Assembly (NCBI GenBank): GCA_003485905.1
Contig: DNHK01000070.1
Span: 1-7,382 of the forward strand
Reading direction: 5' to 3'
Source of the DNA: Gammaproteobacteria bacterium
Lineage (GTDB): Bacteria > Pseudomonadota > Gammaproteobacteria > Arenicellales > Arenicellaceae
Length of the DNA stretch: 7,382 nucleotides
Shown: positions 1-6,176 of the stretch, one piece after another
How the letters are laid out: the number at the start of each line of letters is the position of its first letter
How positions within the stretch are numbered: the stretch's first letter is position 1
Notes under the pieces: model-generated
Told to the model about the DNA's origin: nothing
The model's database searches: none
Seen by the model: only the letters and a program-made list of their open reading frames with translations
Program-made: the position numbers and the translations under genes

Positions 1-207
1 ACACGCTATACAGATAATGAAGCGCGCCGATTTATTAACCTGATCGATGTGCTATACGATCACAATGTAAATATTTTGATAGCTGCCGACTGCACTGTAG
101 ATGAGTTATATATCGGTACTCGACTGGTATTCGAATTTCAACGAACTATTAGCCGCTTGACCGAAATGCAGTCACACGACTATCTGGCGCAGCCGCACAT
201 CGTTTGA
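1..207 (+). CDS. zapE: Cell division protein ZapE (AFG1-like ATPase), C-terminal end only
   Basis: This is the last 68 codons of a gene that begins before the window; the frame is open from base 1 and ends at TGA 205-207. The visible part carries the typical ZapE/AFG1 C-terminus: an ARRFINLIDVLYD stretch, then a strand ILIAADC, then the conserved arginine-rich helix RLVFEFQRTISRLTEMQSHD. In the family this lies after the Walker A and B motifs, which are not visible here. ZapE is a P-loop ATPase reported in E. coli to associate with the FtsZ ring and to affect Z-ring stability. It acts in the cytoplasm at the division site. The next gene starts 56 bases downstream on the same strand, so cotranscription is possible but unproven. 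Identification rests on recognising the C-terminal motif and is fairly secure. Confidence 0.88.
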   Translation, partial: TRYTDNEARRFINLIDVLYDHNVNILIAADCTVDELYIGTRLVFEFQRTISRLTEMQSHDYLAQPHIV

Positions 208-263
208 TTGAGAGAAAAACACATCGAAATTCACAGTAGTTGCAAATCAAAGCGAAATAAATA

Positions 264-1349
264 ATGGATACCGTGTTTAATAAAGTAAGTGAGTTTTTTG
301 CCTTACCCGTTCTTTCCCATCCAGTGATAATTGGTGCTATCTCCCTTTTGGGTCTTTATGTGCTATCTCGCCTTGCTGATCGTGCATGTACGCGGGCCGC
401 AATTACTTTTCAGGAAAAGTTCGGAAAACGACTAATCGATGATCGGGTTATCGAGAACTCGCATAAGCCGGTGTTTTACTCAGTGTTTGCTGTAGGGGCG
501 ACCGAACTAATAAGGTGGTTTGATTTATCTAGTAGTCTAATAGAGAAATTCGTTTTCGTACTGGCGAGTTTGGCTATATTTTTTTGGAGCTTGCTGGTAA
601 TTATTATTAGTAAAAAATTACTACAGCATGCGGCTAGAACGCGCAGAAGTTCTGCTTCGTTGGTACAAGTTCAAACTTTACCACTATTTGAAAACCTAGC
701 GCTGTTAGTAATTTTCATCGTCAGTGCGTACCTTCTGTTTTCACTATGGGGTGTGGACATGACAGCGTGGCTGGCATCAGCCGGTATAGCGGGTATAGCT
801 ATTGGTTTTGCTGCAAAAGACTCACTGGCAAATCTTATCTCCGGTGTGTGGATACTGGCAGATGGGCCATATAATATAGGGGATTACGTGGTTTTAGATG
901 GTGGAGAACGTGGCCGTGTGACGCACATAGGGTTGCGAAGTACTCGAATGTTTACCCGTGATTACACAGAAGTTTCGGTTCCTAATGCGGTGATAGGCAA
1001 TGCCAAAATAGTGAATGAATCAGCAGGGATCAACCCTAAATACCGAGTTCGAGTGCCGGTTGGTGTTAGTTATGGATCAAATATTGATTTGGTAGAAAAG
1101 ACCTTACTTGAAGTTGCTACAAAAAGTGATTTAATTTGCGAAGACCCCGCTCCAATTTGTCGATTTCGCAAATTTGGGGCCTCTAGTGTAGATTATGAAA
1201 TGATGGGGTGGGTTGAGGATCCCGAATTACGTGGCAGAGCTGTACACTTTTTGAACAGAGAGGTTTATTTGGCTTTCGAGAAATTGGGAATAGAAATACC
1301 TTACTCGAAACAAGATTTGTATATCAAATCGTTACCTCGGCAAGATTGA
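264..1349 (+). CDS. Small-conductance mechanosensitive channel, MscS family (YnaI-like size)
   Basis: A 361-residue inner-membrane channel that should open under membrane tension and release solutes during hypo-osmotic shock. Hydrophobic segments lie at about residues 16-37, 70-90, 93-117, 140-163 and 167-198, giving five helices, more than the three of E. coli MscS and similar to YnaI. The last is the pore helix: an SAGIAGIAIGFAAKDSLANL pattern (172-191) with alternating Gly/Ala packing. It is followed by the cytoplasmic beta domain with GDYVVLDGGERGRV (about 206-219), the RSTRM segment and VPNAVIGNAKIVN, then the alpha/beta C-terminal domain. An oddity is DGP at 200-202, where MscS proteins commonly have an RPF motif. 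The ATG at 264 is preceded only by a weak purine stretch (AAAGCGAA, 249-256), but it places the first membrane helix correctly. The family call is secure; the subfamily is tentative. Confidence 0.93.
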   Translation: MDTVFNKVSEFFALPVLSHPVIIGAISLLGLYVLSRLADRACTRAAITFQEKFGKRLIDDRVIENSHKPVFYSVFAVGATELIRWFDLSSSLIEKFVFVLASLAIFFWSLLVIIISKKLLQHAARTRRSSASLVQVQTLPLFENLALLVIFIVSAYLLFSLWGVDMTAWLASAGIAGIAIGFAAKDSLANLISGVWILADGPYNIGDYVVLDGGERGRVTHIGLRSTRMFTRDYTEVSVPNAVIGNAKIVNESAGINPKYRVRVPVGVSYGSNIDLVEKTLLEVATKSDLICEDPAPICRFRKFGASSVDYEMMGWVEDPELRGRAVHFLNREVYLAFEKLGIEIPYSKQDLYIKSLPRQD

Positions 1350-1383
1350 ATCAGTTTGATCTAAAAGACCTCACTTTTTACGC

Positions 1384-1758
1384 TTACTCGGCAGGTAATT
1401 TACAATTCCATGAGCCGACTTTAATTCCGCGCTCGGAGTCACCTTGGAGTATCCATCTCCCACCTTGAGTTAATTTTGTAGTCTCAGGGCCATCACCAGA
1501 CCATCGAGCAATTATTTCACTGCCCTCTGGACAACTGCGCTCGGTATATAGTGTGCAATATTCGTAGCCGACTTGATTAAAACGATAAGATCTTGGCTTC
1601 TTGAGAAAGGGATTACAGCCAGCGTCGTTTCTCCCCGGTACGGAGATTCGTTCCTGCTGGCCGCGCTTGTTGATTTCGTAAAAGCGTATGGAAGGATCCA
1701 TGGCTGCATCGAGTGTCGGTTGAAAAAGAAGGATGCTAAGGAGAATAAAATTTCGCAT
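1384..1758 (-). CDS. Small exported four-cysteine protein, function unknown
   Basis: A 124-residue protein that I do not recognise. The frame is open further upstream to an ATG at 1824. I chose the ATG at 1756-1758 because it directly begins a signal peptide (MRNFILLSILLFQ, likely cut near the Ala pair at 18-19) and avoids overlap with the upstream gene. No good Shine-Dalgarno precedes either start. The mature part has four cysteines (48, 68, 76, 119), consistent with two disulfides in the periplasm. It also has aromatic and glycine-rich strands such as GRWILQGDSERG and ends GSWNCKLPAE. The early FYEINKRGQ segment faintly recalls DUF4124-type proteins, but I cannot support that. It lies 28 bases downstream of the DUF2782 gene on the same strand and is probably cotranscribed with it. 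It converges with the mscS-type gene. Confidence 0.7.
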   Translation of the reverse strand: MRNFILLSILLFQPTLDAAMDPSIRFYEINKRGQQERISVPGRNDAGCNPFLKKPRSYRFNQVGYEYCTLYTERSCPEGSEIIARWSGDGPETTKLTQGGRWILQGDSERGIKVGSWNCKLPAE

Positions 1759-1786
1759 TACAGTTAGTAATATTGAAGTATACAAA

Positions 1787-2167
1787 TCAAAAAGAGCCAA
1801 TTTTCCACTTTGGAATATTGGCATTGCTGGTGTCTAGGCCTTCTTCGACCCTTTGAATCTTCCCATCTTTATTCTCATCCAGAATATACTGATCGGCCCC
1901 TATTCTTGGCGAAACTTTAACTTCATAGCGATGCCCCTCGCGCCGATAGCTCGTTTCTATAGGGTCTGTATCTTCTGTTTCGGAAGCTTGGCTCGCCGTT
2001 GAACGTTCTGTCGCATCAATAGTATCAATCAATTCTGCCGGTTCTCCACGAGTGTTTTCCCCTAAAGATGGTGGAGCGGGTACTTCTTGCGCAACAAGCG
2101 GACCTTCGACGCCAGTAATCGCAATTATGACGACAATAAGAGCAGTAGAACGATTCACCCACTTCAT
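1787..2167 (-). CDS. DUF2782-type exported protein with EF-hand-like loop
   Basis: A 126-residue exported protein of unknown function. Residues 1-26 form a signal peptide (MKWVNRS, hydrophobic core ALIVVIIAITGV, then VAQ before the likely cut). A low-complexity acidic Ser/Thr/Glu region (about 35-72) follows. The conserved core at 73-96 (YRREGHRYEVKVSPRIG then YIL) fits the DUF2782 pattern of a strand with Val-Lys-Val and a Pro-x-x-Gly turn. Residues 97-108 (DENKDGKIQRVE) match a 12-residue EF-hand calcium loop, and the C-terminus is NIPKWKIGSF. The frame extends 50 codons further upstream. I placed the start at ATG 2165-2167 because a GGGAG ribosome site lies 7 bases before it and the signal peptide begins there. 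From memory, a DUF2782 gene also neighbours polA in Pseudomonas, which supports the call. No molecular role is known to me. Confidence 0.82.
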   Translation of the reverse strand: MKWVNRSTALIVVIIAITGVEGPLVAQEVPAPPSLGENTRGEPAELIDTIDATERSTASQASETEDTDPIETSYRREGHRYEVKVSPRIGADQYILDENKDGKIQRVEEGLDTSNANIPKWKIGSF

Positions 2168-2301
2168 GGTTAAGCTCCCGATAGAATTAATATTGATGAA
2201 CATTGTTAAACATATAGCAGACCAAGTACAGTTACCGCTGCGCAAGTATTCTATGCACTTTGGGTGGTGCTTGTTTGATCCGCAGCCAGTAGAATGTCCA
2301 A
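2168..2301. promoter_or_regulatory. Divergent intergenic region between the DUF2782 gene and polA
   Basis: The two genes are transcribed away from each other, so this 134-base stretch must hold the minus-strand promoter and probably one for polA. Only weak candidates are visible. For polA there is a TTGTTA (2203-2208) with TACAGT (2227-2232) at 18-base spacing, which matches the -10 consensus at only four positions. On the minus strand the best AT-rich box is TATATG, without a good -35. polA itself lacks a clear Shine-Dalgarno, and an out-of-frame ATG at 2294 opens a ten-codon frame overlapping its start. The presence of promoters is inferred from gene orientation; their exact positions are not established. 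Confidence 0.4.
2175..2179 (-). promoter_or_regulatory. Ribosome binding site of the DUF2782 gene
   Basis: Read on the minus strand this is GGGAG, 7 bases before the ATG at 2167. It is the clearest Shine-Dalgarno in the window. It decides the start of the DUF2782 gene, because the same frame stays open for another 50 codons upstream without a comparable site. Confidence 0.65.
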
Positions 2302-5013
2302 ATGTCACAAAAAACACTTATCTTAGTCGACGGTTCGTCGTATCTTTTTCGCGCCTTTTTTCAACCGGCGTTAAAACGTTTTGCCACCGAACAAGGACAA
2401 CCAACAGGCGCTGTTTTTGGCGTGGTGAATATGCTGAAAAGCTTACTGGCAGAATATCAGCCCGAGTATATTGGGGTTGTCTTTGATGCGAAGGGAAAGA
2501 ATTTTCGGCATGACCTGTACGAGCAATACAAAGCCAACCGCCCCCCTATGCCAGACGAATTACGCAGCCAAATAGACTATGTGCATAAAGTTGTTAAAGC
2601 ATTAGGTTTACCACTAATAACGGTACCCGGAGTCGAGGCCGATGACGTTATCGGAACGCTAGCACGTGAAGGCGCAGAAAAAGGATTAAGTGTGGTGGTT
2701 TCAACGGGGGATAAAGACTTGGCGCAGATTGTTAATGATCAGGTGACGCTAATCGACACGATGAAAAAAGCCCAATACGATGTTAGTGGTGTAGTAGAGA
2801 AATACGGTGTTCGCCCTGACCAAATAATAGACTATTTAGCGCTAATAGGTGATAGCTCTGATAATGTGCCAGGAGTTCCTAAGGTTGGTCCAAAGACTGC
2901 AGTAAAGTGGCACGAGCAATATGATTCGCTTGATAATATTGTTGAACATGCAAATGATATCAGTGGAAAAGTTGGCGAGAACCTGCGCGAGTTTATGCCC
3001 GAACTACCTCTTTCAAAAGATTTGGTAACAATTCGATGTGGGTTAAGACTTGATGTGAGCCTAGATGATTTATCGCCTGTTGAGCAGGACACAAAAGAGT
3101 TGGCGGACTTGTACAGTGAATTGGAATTCAAAAAGTGGCGGTCGGAGCTAAATTTTGGTGATGAATCAGAGTCTACTCCTGGCAGCAATTTAGAGCCTGA
3201 ACTCAGCACAGATTACGACCTAATTCTTGACAAAGAGTCTTTCGGGATATGGTTGAAGCGGCTTAAAGAAGCAAAGTTATTCGCATTTGATACCGAGACT
3301 ACGTCGTTAAACTTTATGATGGCTGAATTGGTAGGGGTATCATTTGCTGTGGAAGTAGGTAAGGCGGCTTATGTGCCGGTTGCACACAATTATATGGGTG
3401 CTCCTGAGCAGCTTAGTCGGGAATACGTATTGGAAGAGCTAAAACCACTGTTAGAGGATGAGACAGCTCTAAAAGTTGGTCAGAACCTAAAGTACGACAG
3501 TTCGATATTAGCAAATTACAATATCGAACTAGCGGGAATCGCCTACGACACTATGTTGGAGTCGTATTTACTGGATAGTGTCGCAAATCGACATGATATG
3601 GATACCCTGGCAATGCGTCATTTGGGTATAAAAACTACAAAATTCGAAGAAGTAGCAGGTAAAGGTAAATCTCAGATTACCTTCGATCAGGTCTCACTGG
3701 ATCAGGCTGGCCCGTACGCTGCAGAAGATGCTGACATAACGTTGCGGCTTCATCATTCGATAATGCCTAAGTTGGCAGAGCATAAGATTCAAGAAAAGCT
3801 GTTTCATACCCTGGAGATGCCATTATTGTCGGTACTATCCAAAATAGAGAGAAATGGTGTTTATATAGATAGTGCGATGCTGCTACTGCAGAGCCAACAA
3901 TTAGCGGCGCGTATGCAGGAATTGGAAACACTCGCTCATCAAGCCGCCGGTGGTGCTTTCAATCTTTCTTCGCCAAAACAAATACAAGAAATACTGTTTG
4001 AGCAGCTGAAGCTCCCAATTATTCGTAAAACCCCCAAAGGACAACCGTCAACCGCTGAAGACGTATTGCAGGAGTTGGCAGAAGAACATGAATTGCCCAG
4101 GATAATTGTTGAGCATCGAGGCCTAGGGAAACTTAAGTCTACGTATACCGACAAACTGCCGATTATGATTAATCCTAAAACAAACAGGGTTCACACGTCA
4201 TATCAGCAGGCCGTGACAGCAACTGGTCGTTTGTCATCTACTGATCCAAACCTTCAGAATATACCCATTCGTACAGAAGAGGGTCGCCGAATTCGCGAAG
4301 CTTTTATTCCTGAGCCAGGGAATATAATAGTGGCAGCAGATTACTCGCAGGTCGAATTGAGAATCATGGCTCATTTGTCTGGCGATACTACGTTAGTTAC
4401 AGCATTCAAAAATGGAGATGATATACATAGCGCGACTGCAGCTGAGGTATTTGATTGTTCATTACAAGATGTCACCTCTGATCAGCGGCGAAATGCGAAA
4501 GCCATTAATTTTGGCCTAATTTATGGAATGTCTGCATTTGGCTTGGCTAAGCAATTGGGCGTGCATCGAGGGGAGGCGCAAGATTATATCAACGTATATT
4601 TTGAACGGTACCCCGGTGTAAAAGAGTATATGGATAATACGCGTGTAAATGCTCGGGAAAGCGGTTACGTTGAAACGGTCTATGGTAGAAGGTTGTACCT
4701 CCCAGATATAAAAGCGAGTAATGGTGCACGCCGACAATATGCTGAGCGAACGGCTATAAATGCTCCAATGCAGGGTACTGCTGCTGATTTGATAAAAATG
4801 GCGATGCTAGCGGTGGATAAGTGGATAACAGCAGATGCCCCTGAGGTAAAAATGATTATGCAGGTGCACGATGAACTTGTATTTGAATTGCCCGAGGCAC
4901 AGCAAGCAGAGACGATTGAACAGGTATGTAAGCTAATGGCGGGTGTAGGAACGCTGTCCGTACCCCTGTTAGTCGAGGCTGGCGCAGGTGCGAACTGGGC
5001 ATTGGCTCATTAA
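2302..5013 (+). CDS. polA: DNA polymerase I, complete three-domain enzyme
   Basis: A 903-residue cytoplasmic polymerase that fills repair gaps and removes Okazaki-fragment RNA primers; E. coli PolA has 928. The 5'-3' exonuclease (1 to about 290) starts with LILVDGSSYLFRA and shows the metal-ligand motifs VEADDV (D114, D115), GDKD (D137, D139) and GDSSDN (D184, D187). The 3'-5' proofreading domain (about 305-495) keeps D330 and E332 in FDTET, D399 in NLKYD, and Y472 and D476 in YAAED, so proofreading should be active. The polymerase domain has TGRLSS and NLQNIP, motif A with D680, the O-helix with R729, K733, F737 and Y741, and motif C QVHDE with D857. These sites from D330 on are offset by exactly 25 from E. 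coli numbering, so the length difference lies before residue 330, mostly in the linker after the 5' nuclease. The ATG at 2302 matches the family N-terminus. Confidence 0.98.
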   Translation: MSQKTLILVDGSSYLFRAFFQPALKRFATEQGQPTGAVFGVVNMLKSLLAEYQPEYIGVVFDAKGKNFRHDLYEQYKANRPPMPDELRSQIDYVHKVVKALGLPLITVPGVEADDVIGTLAREGAEKGLSVVVSTGDKDLAQIVNDQVTLIDTMKKAQYDVSGVVEKYGVRPDQIIDYLALIGDSSDNVPGVPKVGPKTAVKWHEQYDSLDNIVEHANDISGKVGENLREFMPELPLSKDLVTIRCGLRLDVSLDDLSPVEQDTKELADLYSELEFKKWRSELNFGDESESTPGSNLEPELSTDYDLILDKESFGIWLKRLKEAKLFAFDTETTSLNFMMAELVGVSFAVEVGKAAYVPVAHNYMGAPEQLSREYVLEELKPLLEDETALKVGQNLKYDSSILANYNIELAGIAYDTMLESYLLDSVANRHDMDTLAMRHLGIKTTKFEEVAGKGKSQITFDQVSLDQAGPYAAEDADITLRLHHSIMPKLAEHKIQEKLFHTLEMPLLSVLSKIERNGVYIDSAMLLLQSQQLAARMQELETLAHQAAGGAFNLSSPKQIQEILFEQLKLPIIRKTPKGQPSTAEDVLQELAEEHELPRIIVEHRGLGKLKSTYTDKLPIMINPKTNRVHTSYQQAVTATGRLSSTDPNLQNIPIRTEEGRRIREAFIPEPGNIIVAADYSQVELRIMAHLSGDTTLVTAFKNGDDIHSATAAEVFDCSLQDVTSDQRRNAKAINFGLIYGMSAFGLAKQLGVHRGEAQDYINVYFERYPGVKEYMDNTRVNARESGYVETVYGRRLYLPDIKASNGARRQYAERTAINAPMQGTAADLIKMAMLAVDKWITADAPEVKMIMQVHDELVFELPEAQQAETIEQVCKLMAGVGTLSVPLLVEAGAGANWALAH

Positions 5014-5165
5014 GGTGTTCCAACTATATAGTTAAAGCAGGTTGTATCCGGCCATAATGTTCGGTTATTTTGGCTGCATATTTAGTCTAAATTTCTGATG
5101 ATAGTGTTTAGCGGACCTGTCATAAGTAATTATTGGTTTGAAAATTTAACGCATGTGATGTCCTT
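5014..5165. other. Spacer between polA and the TPR gene; no confident element
   Basis: This 152-base AT-rich gap should end polA transcription or carry a promoter for the following pair, but I see no G+C hairpin with a T-tract. Visible elements are a perfect 12-base palindrome AACTATATAGTT (5022-5033), a small TTTAG-T-CTAAA inverted repeat (5081-5091), and a possible extended -10 box TGTCATAAG (5118-5126) without a good -35. Transcription from polA may read through into the next two genes. Confidence 0.35.
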
Positions 5166-6173
5166 GTGATTCGAAATATTTCCATTTACTTGCTCCTTTG
5201 TCTTCCAGTCTCGCTTGTTTGGGCTACTGATTATGACAAGGTTCGGCAACTTGTTTCAGCGGGCTCCTATAGTCAAGAACTTCAGGAGCTGGATAATCTC
5301 GAAGAAAACATCAGCGAGAAACCTGATCGGGCGAAGCTGGCTTTTATTAAAGCGCGGGCTTTAACTCTTAGTGGGGCAGTAGACGAAGCAATTTCTATTT
5401 ATCAATCATTGGTAGAGACGTTCCCAGCGAACCCGGAGCCTTATTTGAACTTGTCTGCGTTGTATGCAGACCGAGGTGATCTTAAGCTCGCGCGTGATTG
5501 GGCCGTTAGGGGTTTACGCTCACAAGAAAATTTTAGAAAGTTATTTGATAATTTGACGACTGTTCACGGTGTTTTGGCTGCCAATGCATACAGGGCAGCG
5601 TTAAATGACCCTTCAACGGTAAGTACATCAGCTCTCGCAATTAGTAGTGATATGGTAATTGATGAACCTTCGATGGCTGAGGTGGTTACTTCAGAGACGC
5701 AAACTGATAAAGGTTCGCTCGCAGAAGCAGAGGCTCAGGTAAGAGCAGAAGACCGGACCAATGTCGAAGACCAGGCTAATCTCGAAGTTCAATCTAGTAT
5801 CGAAGCTCAGGCTAAAGAGCAGGCTTTGTTAGAAAGTACAGAATATGAAGAGATCGGAGCGTTTGTTTTAACCTGGGCAGAGGACTGGACCGATCAGAAC
5901 GTCGATGGGTATATCTCAAAGTACACCGACACATATGCCCCGGCCGGATTATCACATCTAGAATGGGTGGAACAGCGCCGTGTAAGGCTTACCAATAAAG
6001 GTTTCATTAAAGTCGCAGTGGAACAAGTAAATATTACTAATGTGGACAATATTTGGCAGGTGGAGTTTTGGCAGTCGTATGAATCAGATTCCTTAAAAGA
6101 CACAATCAAAAAACGCCTTCGCTTGGAGAATGTACTCGGCCGTTGGTTGATCACTGACGAACAGGTGCTTTGA
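5166..6173 (+). CDS. Exported TPR protein with C-terminal NTF2-like domain; partner of the next-gene L,D-transpeptidase
   Basis: A 335-residue protein predicted to act in the periplasm. Residues 1-20 (MIRNISIYLLLCLPVSLVWA) form a signal peptide; the Cys in it lacks a proper lipobox. Helical repeats follow, with two recognisable TPR units at about 56-90 (ARALTLSGAVDEAISIYQ) and 91-124 (YLNLSALYADRGDLKLAR), typically protein-binding. Residues 150-225 are low complexity and include five tandem hexapeptides at 187-216. The C-terminus (226-335) has a WAEDWTDQNVDGYISKY opening, then W, R, an FWQSYESD strand and GRWLI, a pattern of the NTF2/SnoaL-like fold. The next protein carries the same pattern. 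The start is GTG at 5166: an in-frame stop lies at 5139-5141 and no ATG fits the signal peptide. There is no clear ribosome site. The next gene begins 3 bases after the stop. Role as scaffold or regulator of that enzyme is inferred. Confidence 0.87.
   Translation: MIRNISIYLLLCLPVSLVWATDYDKVRQLVSAGSYSQELQELDNLEENISEKPDRAKLAFIKARALTLSGAVDEAISIYQSLVETFPANPEPYLNLSALYADRGDLKLARDWAVRGLRSQENFRKLFDNLTTVHGVLAANAYRAALNDPSTVSTSALAISSDMVIDEPSMAEVVTSETQTDKGSLAEAEAQVRAEDRTNVEDQANLEVQSSIEAQAKEQALLESTEYEEIGAFVLTWAEDWTDQNVDGYISKYTDTYAPAGLSHLEWVEQRRVRLTNKGFIKVAVEQVNITNVDNIWQVEFWQSYESDSLKDTIKKRLRLENVLGRWLITDEQVL
5724..5813 (+). repeat. Five imperfect 18-base tandem units encoding a hexapeptide repeat
   Basis: Within the linker of the TPR protein, five consecutive in-frame 18-base units encode EAEAQV, RAEDRT, NVEDQA, NLEVQS and SIEAQA. 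The shared pattern is a Glu at the third place and Gln or Arg at the fifth. The last three units (5760-5813) are visibly similar in DNA, each containing TCGAAG at the same place. The product is probably an extended or helical charged spacer. Confidence 0.6.
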
Positions 6174-6176
6174 CCT

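Noticed and set aside
781..804. Short direct repeat GGTATAGC in the channel gene
   Set aside because: It encodes the Gly-Ile-Ala repetition of the MscS pore helix, so it is explained by protein constraint.
1363..1378. AAAAG-loop-CTTTT hairpin between the convergent genes as a terminator
   Set aside because: The stem is only five base pairs and almost all A-T, too weak to call. Termination of both genes must occur nearby, but the sequence does not show where.
1573..1767. A 64-codon + strand frame opposite the four-cysteine protein
   Set aside because: It is fully antisense to a gene with a signal peptide and paired cysteines, has no ribosome site and shows no recognisable motif.
1759..1824. 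N-terminal extension of the four-cysteine protein to the ATG at 1824
   Set aside because: It would overlap the DUF2782 gene and place 22 residues before an otherwise standard signal peptide, with no ribosome site in support.
2052..2486. A 144-codon + strand frame spanning the divergent region and the start of polA
   Set aside because: It is antisense to the DUF2782 gene and overlaps polA out of frame. The translation has no domain or signal-peptide logic, while both overlapped genes have clear family features.
2832..3209. A 125-codon minus-strand frame inside polA
   Set aside because: It is a shadow of a strongly conserved polymerase coding sequence; its Ser/Cys-rich composition is typical of an antisense reading.
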